Shown piece by piece: positions 8,962 to 16,648 of a stretch of 64,000 nt of DNA (within the stretch, counting starts at the first letter, position 1; each line of letters starts with the position of its first letter). The DNA is from Pseudomonas maioricensis. Its GTDB lineage: Bacteria > Pseudomonadota > Gammaproteobacteria > Pseudomonadales > Pseudomonadaceae. Location: contig NZ_LOHG01000016.1 in assembly GCF_022790535.1 (NCBI RefSeq), forward strand, positions 1 to 64,000. The letters run 5' to 3'. Under the pieces are notes generated by a model. That model was not told the DNA's origin. It was given only the letters and a program-made list of their open reading frames with translations, and did no database searches. The position numbers and the translations under genes were made by a program.

Positions 8962-9681
8962 TTGTTAATCTCGCTACGAACCTGGCTGATGTTGCTTAGC
9001 CTGCTGCAAACGGGTTCAGCCAGTGCGGCGGTGAACGCCGAAGAGCACGATGCATTTTGGCTGTGGGGAGGCGTTGCCGCACAGCCGGTGCTGGCCCAGG
9101 CGAAAACCCTTTACCTCTTGCAGGGGCAGGTCAGCAGCTCGCGCAGCGAACAGCACCGCAGGGTCAACTTCGTCGCTCAAGGCATGGCCGTGGCACAACT
9201 GCCTCAGCGCGAAATCTGGATCGTCTATCGCGCTCACACCTTGCGCTGGCCTGAACCGGTTTATAAACAGCTGCTGGGTCAAATCAAACGCTGGCGTGAT
9301 ACAGGCAGCCGGGTGGTCGGTGTCCAGATCGACTTTGATGCACGTACCCGCTACCTCGATGAATACGTGACGTTTCTGCGCGATTTGCGCAAACGCCTGC
9401 CTGCAGACTATCGCCTGAGTATCACCGGCTTGCTGGACTGGAGCAGCCATGCAGATACCGCCGTTATCGGCGAACTCAAAGGCGTGATCGATGAGGTGGT
9501 GGTGCAAACCTATCAGGGCCGCCACAGCATTCCCGACTACGACGCTTACCTGCCCCGTATGGCTCGACTAGGCCTGCCGTTCAAGATAGGCTTGATACAG
9601 GGCGGCGAATGGCAAGCGCCAGCCAGTCTGCAAACCAATCCGTGGTTCAAAGGTTACGTGGTGTTCCTGCAAAATCCTTGA
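8962..9681 (+). CDS. DUF3142 family exported protein
   Basis: The product, about 239 residues from a TTG at 8962, carries the phrases AFWLWGGV, AKTLYLLQGQV and VGVQIDFDARTRYLDEY, which I associate with DUF3142, a family with a TIM-barrel, glycosidase-like look and no known activity. The N terminus (about residues 1-22, LRTWLMLLSLLQTGSASA) is a signal peptide. The TTG is preferred because it supplies a positively charged residue ahead of the hydrophobic core; an ATG at 8989 is possible. The ribosome site is weak, so translation is likely coupled to the upstream gene. Confidence 0.68.
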   Translation: MLISLRTWLMLLSLLQTGSASAAVNAEEHDAFWLWGGVAAQPVLAQAKTLYLLQGQVSSSRSEQHRRVNFVAQGMAVAQLPQREIWIVYRAHTLRWPEPVYKQLLGQIKRWRDTGSRVVGVQIDFDARTRYLDEYVTFLRDLRKRLPADYRLSITGLLDWSSHADTAVIGELKGVIDEVVVQTYQGRHSIPDYDAYLPRMARLGLPFKIGLIQGGEWQAPASLQTNPWFKGYVVFLQNP

Positions 9682-10239
9682 TCAGAGTCTGCTCAATAGC
9701 TCTTCGGTGGCCATTACCGTCGCATACTCTCCATGCAGATTGCCCAGAGACATAGCATGTACATCTTCCGCACTGCGCGGGGTACCGAAGAAGTCAGGTT
9801 TGTCGAAGGTAAAACATCCGTCATGAGGCACTATCACCTCAAAGCCGAGGTTGCCGCCCGATCGCGCACTGGACTCGACCGAGTTATTGGTCACGACGCC
9901 CACTATGATCAACTGAGTGATGGCTTCGCTTTTCAACCATTCTTCTAGCGGCGAATTGCAAAACGCATCCGGCACCTCTTTGCGCAATTCGCGCTCGCCT
10001 TCCATCGGCAAAAAAGCCGGCTGATAGTCAACGCCGGACTGCTGCGGCCAGAACACCGACTCGGGCTCACGGGAAAAATGCCTGACATGAATGACCGGCC
10101 GCTGCGTTCTCCGCCAGGCTTGCAGCAATTTGAGCATCTGCTCATCTGCATGAGCATTGTTGCGCCGCCCCAGTTTTGGATGCTGGATGCCTTGTTGCAT
10201 GTCGATGATCAGTAATGCCGCGTTGGCCTGAATATCCAT
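9682..10239 (-). CDS. Isochorismatase-fold hydrolase with Ser at the usual Cys site
   Basis: The 185-residue protein has the isochorismatase/nicotinamidase fold: ALLIIDMQQG with the catalytic Asp, RKEVPDAFCNS with the catalytic Lys, and IIVGVVTNNSVESSAR, where the nucleophile of cysteine hydrolases would be expected. Here that position appears to be Ser. True isochorismatases also do without this Cys, so the enzyme may not be an amidase. The ATG at 10239 was chosen because the protein family begins at MDIQANAALL. A LysR gene lies 25 bases upstream in the same orientation, which suggests coexpression. Confidence 0.8.
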   Translation of the reverse strand: MDIQANAALLIIDMQQGIQHPKLGRRNNAHADEQMLKLLQAWRRTQRPVIHVRHFSREPESVFWPQQSGVDYQPAFLPMEGERELRKEVPDAFCNSPLEEWLKSEAITQLIIVGVVTNNSVESSARSGGNLGFEVIVPHDGCFTFDKPDFFGTPRSAEDVHAMSLGNLHGEYATVMATEELLSRL

Positions 10240-10264
10240 GTTGAAACGATTCCATTGAGAAGGG

Positions 10265-11188
10265 TTATACCGCACTGAATGTTCTGGCCAGTCCCTGACT
10301 GGCAAACTGCTCAAGCACAAAATCGACAAATGCCCGAGTCTTGCCCGGCAGCAATTTGTGCTCACTGTAATAGAGAGAAATATTGCCGTCATCGACATAC
10401 CAGTCCGGTAACACGCGGCTTAGCTGTCCGCTACGCAAATAAGGCACGGCGAATGGCATGCTCACCAAAGCAATGCCCAGGCCTTGCTCGGCGGCAGAGC
10501 ATGCCGCTTCCGAGTCACTCATGGTCATGCGCGGCTTCAAGCTCAGAGGGCTGTACTCATGCTCGCGACTGGTCAAGGGCCAGGAACGGATCCGGCCGGT
10601 CTGGGGCGAGCGGATCAGAATCCCCGGGTGTGCCTGCAGGTCTTCCGGGTGCTCAATGCGTGGCTGTTCAGCCAGATAACCCGGTGACGCTACCAGGATT
10701 CGATGCGCAGGTGCCAGCTTGCGGGCTACGACGCCTTGAGGCAGGTCGAAACCGCCGCCAATGGCCGCATCAAATCCTTGGGCGATCAGATCGACCTGTC
10801 GATTATCAAAATGCCAATCCGGTGTGATTGCCGGGTAACGATGCAGAAACCCGGCCAGCAGCGGCATGATGTAAAGCCGCCCGAATACAGTGCCCATGCT
10901 TACTTTGAGCGTACCGGCTGGCTGCCCTTCCGAGCTCGCCAGATTGGCAACGGCATTTTGAATGGTGATGAAGCTAGCGCCAACCTCCGCCAGAAAACGG
11001 TGTCCGGCTTCTGTCAGTGTCAGGCTGCGGGTACTACGCTGGAACAGGCGTACGCCCAACCGCGCCTCAAGTTTGGCGACACTTTTGCCCACTGCTGCGG
11101 GCGTAAGGCTCAGACGCCGGGCTGCTTCGGCAAAGCTGCCGACTTCGGCGCTACGCACAAAGCATTCGATGCTGCTGAAGTTATCCAT
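10265..11188 (-). CDS. LysR family transcriptional regulator
   Basis: The 307-residue protein has the N-terminal winged helix-turn-helix (SFAEAARRLSLTPAAVGKSVAKLEARL is the recognition region, residues about 17-41) and the C-terminal periplasmic-binding-like effector domain (VAPAHRILVASPGYL region). It is divergent from the SDR oxidoreductase gene, which starts 118 bases away, the usual arrangement of a LysR regulator and its target. The isochorismatase-fold gene follows in the same direction and may be in the same transcript. The ligand is unknown. Confidence 0.9.
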   Translation of the reverse strand: MDNFSSIECFVRSAEVGSFAEAARRLSLTPAAVGKSVAKLEARLGVRLFQRSTRSLTLTEAGHRFLAEVGASFITIQNAVANLASSEGQPAGTLKVSMGTVFGRLYIMPLLAGFLHRYPAITPDWHFDNRQVDLIAQGFDAAIGGGFDLPQGVVARKLAPAHRILVASPGYLAEQPRIEHPEDLQAHPGILIRSPQTGRIRSWPLTSREHEYSPLSLKPRMTMSDSEAACSAAEQGLGIALVSMPFAVPYLRSGQLSRVLPDWYVDDGNISLYYSEHKLLPGKTRAFVDFVLEQFASQGLARTFSAV

Positions 11189-11306
11189 GAGTCGGATTCT
11201 AAACTTTTGGTTTACTCAGACTATCGCAATTACCGTCTACTCAGCATGCAATCTGCGCCTGATACTGCTCGCCATTCACTCACTCGCAATTGCTCAGGAG
11301 AATCAC

Positions 11307-12056
11307 ATGACTCAGCACACCCCTCTCAGCACTAAAGTGGCCCTGGTCCAGGGTGGCTCACGCGGCATCGGCGCGGCCATCGTAAAACGTCTGGCCGATG
11401 AAGGCGCCGCAGTGGCCTTTACTTATGTCAGTTCAGAAACCAAGGCGCAGGAACTGCAGGACAGCATCACCGCAAGCGGTGGCAAGGCCCTGGCCATCAA
11501 AGCCGACAGCGCAGATGCCGACGCCATTCGCAACGCAGTCGCGCTCACCGTTGAAAAATTCGGTCGGGTCGACATTCTGGTCAACAATGCAGGCGTGCTC
11601 GCGATTGGCCCACTGGAAGAGTTCAGCCTGGAAGATTTTGACCGTACGCTGGATATCAATGTGCGCAGCGTGTTCATTGCCTCACAAGCCGCAGCGAAGC
11701 ATATGGGTGACGGCGGTCGCATCATCAACATCGGTAGCACCAACGCCGATCGCATGCCCTTCGCGGGCGGCGGCGTGTACGCCATGAGCAAATCCGCCCT
11801 CGTCGGCCTGACCAAAGGCCTGGCAAGGGACCTCGGCCCTCGCGGCATCACCATCAACAACGTCCAGCCCGGCCCCGTAGACACTGACATGAACCCGGCA
11901 AGCGGTGATTTCGCTGAATCCCTGATTCCGTTGATGGCGGTAGGCCGTTACGGCCATGCCGAAGAGATCGCCAGTTTCGTCGCGTACCTCGCAGGCCCTG
12001 AAGCGGGTTACATCACCGGGGCAAGCCTGACAATTGATGGCGGGTTTGGCGCTTGA
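11307..12056 (+). CDS. SDR family oxidoreductase (3-oxoacyl-ACP reductase-like)
   Basis: The 249-residue protein is a classical short-chain dehydrogenase: the dinucleotide motif QGGSRGIGAA near the N terminus, NNAG at about residue 92, a catalytic Ser in NIGSTNADR, and the YAMSK motif with catalytic Tyr and Lys. The C terminus GASLTIDGGFGA is typical. The ATG at 11307 has CAGGAG upstream; the longer frame upstream overlaps the LysR gene and is not used. The gene is divergent from a LysR regulator, which likely controls it. The substrate cannot be read from the sequence. Confidence 0.9.
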   Translation: MTQHTPLSTKVALVQGGSRGIGAAIVKRLADEGAAVAFTYVSSETKAQELQDSITASGGKALAIKADSADADAIRNAVALTVEKFGRVDILVNNAGVLAIGPLEEFSLEDFDRTLDINVRSVFIASQAAAKHMGDGGRIINIGSTNADRMPFAGGGVYAMSKSALVGLTKGLARDLGPRGITINNVQPGPVDTDMNPASGDFAESLIPLMAVGRYGHAEEIASFVAYLAGPEAGYITGASLTIDGGFGA

Positions 12057-12113
12057 TGCAGGCTTGAGCCCTGTATTTACTCAGCGTCTGCTGAGAGGCT
12101 TCAGGAAAGCCAG

Positions 12114-12157
12114 AAACGAAAAACCCCTGATTTCTCAAGGAAGTCAGGGGTTTCGTT
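12114..12157 (-). terminator. Rho-independent terminator of tRNA-Ser
   Basis: Ten-base complementary arms AAACCCCTGA (12121-12130) and TCAGGGGTTT (12144-12153) form a strong hairpin. Read on the minus strand it is followed by TTTTT, and it lies immediately downstream of the tRNA-Ser gene. It may also act on transcripts of the SDR gene from the other side. Confidence 0.85.
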
Positions 12158-12168
12158 TGTAGCGAATT

Positions 12169-12258
12169 TGGCGGTGAAGGAGAGATTCGAACTCTCGATA
12201 CAATTTCTTGTATACACACTTTCCAGGCGTGCTCCTTAAGCCACTCGGACACTTCACC
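12169..12258 (-). tRNA. tRNA-Ser (GGA anticodon)
   Basis: On the minus strand the 90-base segment starts GGTGAAG, ends CTTCACCGCCA with the CCA encoded, has the D-arm sequence TGTCCGAGTGGCTTAAGGAG, an anticodon loop CTGGAAA (anticodon GGA), a long variable arm as in class II tRNAs (GTATACAAGAAATTGTATC), and the T-arm GAGTTCGAATCTC. This reads UCC/UCU serine codons. A terminator follows. No integrase or attachment-site duplicate was seen beside it. Confidence 0.96.
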
Positions 12259-12486
12259 GTATCTCGTCACACCGTTGGTCTGTCGAGGCGCGCTAATGTA
12301 GTCGAAAGCTTTTACGAACGCAAAGGTTTTTTCAGAATTTTCATGCGGTTAAGCAAAATACCCACCTGCGCTCAGGTGCGTGCAATTCAGGGATGCAGGT
12401 TCAAGGGTAATGCTGATGCTGGCCAGGGTGATTTCCTATAGGGCATTGCTCTATATTCGAGGCCTGCTTGGCGGAGATAGAAATTA

Positions 12487-12675
12487 ATGGCCCACTCACC
12501 CCGATATCAAGTCTCAGAATCCATTCGCACGATCGAAACAGAAGTCGGCAAATTGCTGGATCTGGTCGTCATGCTCAAGGAGGCTGGCGACGAAGGGTTA
12601 TCCGCCTGCGTGGCGCTTCAGGCGCATAAGCTGCTGGAAACAGCAGTGGCACTGCGGATGGCGATGGCGGATTGA
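12487..12675 (+). CDS. Small hypothetical protein
   Basis: The frame encodes 62 residues with an amphipathic helical look (TIETEVGKLLDLVVMLKEAG). GGCGGAG lies 10-15 bases before the ATG. It has no signal peptide or cysteine cluster. The hydrophobic C-terminal half resembles the short helical domains of some Pseudomonas-specific small proteins, but I cannot name a family. It sits between tRNA-Ser and the DUF6388-like gene. Confidence 0.5.
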   Translation: MAHSPRYQVSESIRTIETEVGKLLDLVVMLKEAGDEGLSACVALQAHKLLETAVALRMAMAD

Positions 12676-12816
12676 GAGCCTGAACACTCTTGAACACCAA
12701 AAGCCCGGCGGCACTGGCAGCGCCCCCCTCAATCAAGCACAATCGCGCTTCCTGTCGCTCCGGCGCATTAGCCGCCGGAGATGATCGATTTCGCTGCACA
12801 CCTGCCGGAGAACCTA

Positions 12817-13110
12817 ATGAATCTGCTCGAATGGAACGACGTCACTCAGGCCAAGTACCTGGAGACCAATCCGCTCCTGCGCGACGAAATCCAGAACCTC
12901 AGCGCCAAGGATCAGCAGGATCAGATCAAGTGGGCCTTTGAGGACGAGGCAGAGGCTCAGGGCATTGAGCCTTGGGAGCTGGCGGCGCAGTTGATCGCTG
13001 AAACGCCAGAACAACTCAAGGAAATACGTCACAACACCCATCAGCAGGTTGCTGAGGCTCTGGGCATGGAATGGACTGAATACTGCGAGTTGAACGACAT
13101 TCAGGAGTGA
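12817..13110 (+). CDS. Small acidic protein, DUF6388-like
   Basis: The 97-residue product is acidic and contains ETNPLLRDEIQNLSAKDQ, FEDEAEAQGIEPWELAAQL and ALGMEWTEYCELNDI, which match what I remember of the DUF6388 family in Pseudomonas; this is recall only. The ATG at 12817 is preferred over 12781 because GGAG lies six bases before it, whereas at 12781 GGAG abuts the start. The methyltransferase gene starts seven bases after the stop, so the two are probably cotranscribed. Confidence 0.65.
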   Translation: MNLLEWNDVTQAKYLETNPLLRDEIQNLSAKDQQDQIKWAFEDEAEAQGIEPWELAAQLIAETPEQLKEIRHNTHQQVAEALGMEWTEYCELNDIQE

Positions 13111-13117
13111 GGCACGC

Positions 13118-13780
13118 ATGAGTACTTCGTCCGAAGCCGGGGCCGCCGTTTACTCTCCTCTCACGCTGAAACTGTACGACGCCTGGGTGCTGGGTATCTC
13201 GAACCGTTTTGCCTGGCACTGCCCTACCCGGCAAGTGTTGCAGCCATTCTTCGACCGACATGTGGGCGCGCGCCATCTGGATGTCGGCGTCGGCACCGGC
13301 TATTACCTGGCCAATGCCCACCTGCCGGATACCACCCATGTCACGCTACTGGACCTGAACCCCAGCAGCCTTCAGGCAGCCAAAGACCGCTTCGGCCGCA
13401 CTGACACGCAAATCCTGCAGCACGATGTGTTCAAGCCGCTGGATACCTCGCAGCATGGTCGCTACGACTCTATTTCGCTGTTTTATCTTTTGCATTGCCT
13501 GCCAGGCAACATGGTCGACAAGGCTCAGGTCTTCGCCAGCCTCAAACCCTGCCTGAAGGACAACGGCGTGTTGTTTGGCGCGACAATTCTCGGGGATGCT
13601 GCTGAGCACAATGGTTTTGGCCGCAAGCTGATGGACATCTACAACAAGAAAGGGATTTTCGGTAACCGCAGCGATAGCGTGGCTGGTCTACGCAGCGCCC
13701 TTGAACAGCACTTCGCTCAGGTGAGCATTGAAGTGGTGGGCAAGGTTGCGCTATTCAGTGGCCGTTCACCTATTCAATGA
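13118..13780 (+). CDS. Class I SAM-dependent methyltransferase
   Basis: The 220-residue protein has the class I methyltransferase fold: motif I at about residues 54-64 (HLDVGVGTGYY), a later acidic strand end LLDLNPSSL, and ILQHDVFKPL then SISLFYLLHCLPG. The substrate is unknown; the length fits a small-molecule methyltransferase. The start has GGAGTGAG ten bases upstream, placed over the stop of the preceding small gene. Confidence 0.85.
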   Translation: MSTSSEAGAAVYSPLTLKLYDAWVLGISNRFAWHCPTRQVLQPFFDRHVGARHLDVGVGTGYYLANAHLPDTTHVTLLDLNPSSLQAAKDRFGRTDTQILQHDVFKPLDTSQHGRYDSISLFYLLHCLPGNMVDKAQVFASLKPCLKDNGVLFGATILGDAAEHNGFGRKLMDIYNKKGIFGNRSDSVAGLRSALEQHFAQVSIEVVGKVALFSGRSPIQ

Positions 13781-13832
13781 GCGGCCATAGGCCCGTGGCG
13801 ATCAGAACAAAACTGACTCGGTAGTCATTGCT

Positions 13833-13857
13833 TTACCTGCCCCTTCGGGGTGGGTAA
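13833..13857 (+). other. Stem-loop in leader of crotonase gene
   Basis: TTACC and GGTAA enclose CCCCTTCGGGG, giving a compact hairpin with a UUC(G) loop, 33 bases before the crotonase start. It has no T-run, so it may be a terminator remnant of the methyltransferase gene or an mRNA-stabilising leader structure. Confidence 0.4.
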
Positions 13858-13890
13858 CGTCTGCTCACGTCAATAACAAGGAACATTGCC

Positions 13891-14583
13891 ATGAGTGATT
13901 TGATCTCTTACCAACTGGAAGACGGTATTGCCACCCTGACCCTGAGCAATGGCAAGGTCAACGCCATTTCTCCTGCGGTAGTGGCCGCTTTCAACAGCGC
14001 GCTCGATCAGGCGGAAAAAGACCGCGCGGTGGTGATCATCACCGGCCAGCCCGGGATTCTTTCCGGTGGCTATGACCTGAAAGTCATGACATCCAGTGCT
14101 GAAGCGGCCATCGGCCTGGTCAAGGAGGGCTCGACACTGGCCCGTCGCATGCTCGCACACCCCTTTCCTATTGTGATCGCCTGCCCAGGTCATGCCGTTG
14201 CCAAGGGTGCCTTCCTGTTGCTGTCCGCGGATTATCGAATTGGCGTCGAAGGGCCGTTCAGTATTGGCCTGAATGAAGTGCAGATCGGCATGACCATGCA
14301 CCACGTCGGCATCGAGCTGGCACGGGATCGCCTGCGCAAATCAGCCTTCCATCGCTCGGTCATCAACGGCGAAATGTTTGATCCTGCCGGTGCCGTAAAC
14401 GCGGGCTTTCTCGACAAACTGGTCAGCGTTGAAGAACTGCCTGAAGCTGCACGCACGGTGGCGCTGCAACTGAAAAAGATCAACATGAGCGCCCACAAGC
14501 ACACCAAGCTGAAAGTGCGCAAAGCGTTGCTGGAAACGCTGGATGCAGCTATCGAAGCGGACCAGCATCACGCTCTGAGCTGA
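13891..14583 (+). CDS. Crotonase/enoyl-CoA hydratase family protein
   Basis: The 230-residue product has the crotonase fold with the oxyanion-hole segments GGYDLKVMTS and GHAVAKGAFLLLS. A Glu in GLNEVQIGM sits where the second catalytic Glu of hydratases lies, but the first one (the Glu after Gly-Gly in GGGCELA of hydratases) appears to be replaced by a hydrophobic residue. It may therefore be an isomerase, hydrolase or decarboxylase rather than a hydratase. Start ATG has AAGGAAC upstream. No beta-oxidation partner is adjacent. Confidence 0.82.
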   Translation: MSDLISYQLEDGIATLTLSNGKVNAISPAVVAAFNSALDQAEKDRAVVIITGQPGILSGGYDLKVMTSSAEAAIGLVKEGSTLARRMLAHPFPIVIACPGHAVAKGAFLLLSADYRIGVEGPFSIGLNEVQIGMTMHHVGIELARDRLRKSAFHRSVINGEMFDPAGAVNAGFLDKLVSVEELPEAARTVALQLKKINMSAHKHTKLKVRKALLETLDAAIEADQHHALS

Positions 14584-14598
14584 GATCAGGTCGCCCGT

Positions 14599-14624
14599 CA
14601 ACGCGGGCGCACTCAAGCCCGCGA
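14599..14624 (+). terminator. GC-rich hairpin after crotonase gene
   Basis: GCGGGC and GCCCGC flank an eight-base loop a few bases after the crotonase stop. There is no T-run, so this is a weak terminator candidate. Confidence 0.35.
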
Positions 14625-14701
14625 ACTCCGCAGGCTTTACCGACTCTTAATCGTTAGCCCGCTGCCCGGGCATCCCCGCCATTCTCAGGATGCAAAAACA
14701 A

Positions 14702-15673
14702 ATGGGTCGAGTCGTTGCCGCTGCGGTGTACAGCGCAGGCAAGAAAGTCTGCAATATCAGCCTGGAAGAAGGCGCAGCCTGGGCTGCAAAGCCCGGCCAC
14801 TTTGTCTGGATAGGTCTGGAACAACCCAGCGCGACAGAACTGGCCAGCCTCAAGGAGCAATTCAACCTGCATGAACTGGCCCTTGAGGACGCTCTTGAGG
14901 TTCACAGCCGCCCCAAGCTGGAAACCTTTGGTGATGCGCTGTTCATCGTCACCTATGCACCCGTCAGGGAGAACGGAAGACTTGAGTTCATCGAGACTCA
15001 CATTTTCGCTGGCAAGGGTTACATCATCACCTCGCGCAATGGCCACTCCAAGTCCTACGGGCTGGTGCGCCAACGTTGTGAAGCACGGCCATTGCTGCTT
15101 GAGCATGGCGAAGACTTCGTGCTCTACGCCTTGCTGGATTTCGTCACTGAAAACTATCAGCCCGTCACCGAAGCCATCCATTGCGAGCTGGAAGAACTTG
15201 AGCACAGCGTACTCAACGGGGCGTTGAAAGAGAGCGACATCCAGCGTATTCACAGCCTGCGCCGAGACCTGCTGCGACTGAGGCGTTACGTGGCCCCCAT
15301 GGTGGAAGTCGGCGAAGAACTGCAGAAGCTCAACTTTCCTTTCATCGACAAGAACATGCGGCCCTATTTCCGCGATGTGGAAATTCACGTCAAGCGGCAG
15401 ATGGAAGACCTGGGCAACCTGCGCGACATTGCCAGCCAGACCATTGAGATCGGCCTGTTGCTGGAGTCGTCACGGCAAAGCATAGTGCAGCGCAAGTTTG
15501 CCGCTTACGCAGCGATTCTGGCGGTGCCAACCGCAATTGCAGGTATCTACGGAATGAACTTCGAAAACATGCCCGAGCTGACATGGCACTACGGTTACTA
15601 CGTGGTGCTTGGCACCATCGTGACCGTGTGTGGGGGATTGTTTGCCAGCTTCAAACGCTCGGGATGGCTTTGA
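14702..15673 (+). CDS. CorA-type magnesium/cobalt or zinc transporter
   Basis: The 323-residue protein has a long cytoplasmic N-terminal domain rich in charged helices (LRRDLLRLRRYV) and, near the C terminus, two membrane helices with the signature IYGMNF, followed by ENMPEL, as in CorA and ZntB channels. The tail FKRSGWL is typical. Homologues I know begin MGRVVAA, so I used the second ATG (14702) rather than that at 14690. The ion specificity cannot be decided from the sequence; CorA-type Mg transport is the default. Confidence 0.88.
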   Translation: MGRVVAAAVYSAGKKVCNISLEEGAAWAAKPGHFVWIGLEQPSATELASLKEQFNLHELALEDALEVHSRPKLETFGDALFIVTYAPVRENGRLEFIETHIFAGKGYIITSRNGHSKSYGLVRQRCEARPLLLEHGEDFVLYALLDFVTENYQPVTEAIHCELEELEHSVLNGALKESDIQRIHSLRRDLLRLRRYVAPMVEVGEELQKLNFPFIDKNMRPYFRDVEIHVKRQMEDLGNLRDIASQTIEIGLLLESSRQSIVQRKFAAYAAILAVPTAIAGIYGMNFENMPELTWHYGYYVVLGTIVTVCGGLFASFKRSGWL

Positions 15674-15688
15674 GGATCCCGGACTTCA

Positions 15689-15780
15689 TGTGGAACCGGC
15701 TTTAGCCGGGAAGAGGCCCGTACAGCCGCTACATCTGTACGATTAAAAACACCGCCTTCCCGGCTGAAGCCGGTCCTACG
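15689..15780. repeat. REP-like inverted pair
   Basis: GGAACCGGCTTTAGCCGGGAA and its near-complement TTCCCGGCTGAAGCCGGTCC lie about 45 bases apart. This is the paired palindromic unit (BIME-like) usual between Pseudomonas genes; a close relative lies at 43341-43430. Confidence 0.8.
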
Positions 15781-15799
15781 AAGTGCTGTCAGGGATACC

Positions 15800-16519
15800 T
15801 CAAACCGCAGCTTTATGCTGCACGAACCGCATCATCCACTCGGCCACGGTCAGACCATGATGGTCATGATCGAGACTGGCGACACCCGTCCGGTACACCG
15901 TTTCACCCAGGCACTCCTGGCGGATGTCCAACAACGTCCGTGAGTAATCGTGGATGAACTCCGGGTGCCCTTGAAAGCACAGCACTTGATCATTGATGTG
16001 ATAAGCCGCGAACGGGCAGAACTCGCTGGAAGCAATCACTGTAGCGTTCTCCGGCAAGGCGGTGACCTGATCCTGATGACTGATCAGCAAGGTCAGCTTC
16101 TCCATGCCCGGTGTCATCCATGCAGTGGCAGGCGCCAGTGTGTAGTGATGAATACCCACGCCCCAGCCTTTGCTCGCCCGCTCACTCTTGCCGCCCAGTA
16201 GCAGTGCCAGCAACTGGTGTCCGAAGCAAATACCGAGCAGCTTGTCGCCACGCTGGTACAACTCGAGCAGATAGACTTTCAGGGTTTGAATCCACGGATC
16301 GGTCCCGAAAGAGTCAGCTTTGCTGCCCGTCACCAGATACGCATCAAAACGCTCGCCCTCTGGTGGATAGACGCCCTGCATCACGTTATAGACCTCGAAC
16401 TCGGCGGCAATGGGCTGGCGCGCGAAAAGCCGTTCGAACATCCGTCCGTATCCCTGGTATTGATCAACCAACTCGGGACGCAGGACGTCGGTTTCCAGAA
16501 TGCAGATGCGTAGCGACAT
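15800..16519 (-). CDS. Class I glutamine amidotransferase
   Basis: The 239-residue protein has the GATase triad: the nucleophile Cys in LLGICFGHQLLA (about residue 93), and His plus Glu in CFQGHPEF. It has no fused synthase domain, so it resembles the stand-alone family often annotated as GMP-synthase-like amidotransferases, such as gamma-glutamyl hydrolases of polyamines or peptides. The ATG at 16519 is used because the protein family begins MSLRICILE. It is read toward the CorA gene and follows the beta-oxidation pair on the same strand with a 130-base gap. Confidence 0.85.
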   Translation of the reverse strand: MSLRICILETDVLRPELVDQYQGYGRMFERLFARQPIAAEFEVYNVMQGVYPPEGERFDAYLVTGSKADSFGTDPWIQTLKVYLLELYQRGDKLLGICFGHQLLALLLGGKSERASKGWGVGIHHYTLAPATAWMTPGMEKLTLLISHQDQVTALPENATVIASSEFCPFAAYHINDQVLCFQGHPEFIHDYSRTLLDIRQECLGETVYRTGVASLDHDHHGLTVAEWMMRFVQHKAAV

Positions 16520-16648
16520 AGAAAGTACCTGAAGCGGTAAAGGCAATAGTGCACCGCTCAAGCCTGCCTTGAACGGGCATGCCAAGGCAAGAGCCCTTTC
16601 AAAGGTCTGTGCACGATTACCTGAACCGCCGCTGTATCAGCGTCGTTT

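Noticed and set aside
12013..12270. An 85-codon minus-strand frame
   Set aside because: It is the translated shadow of the tRNA-Ser gene and its terminator.
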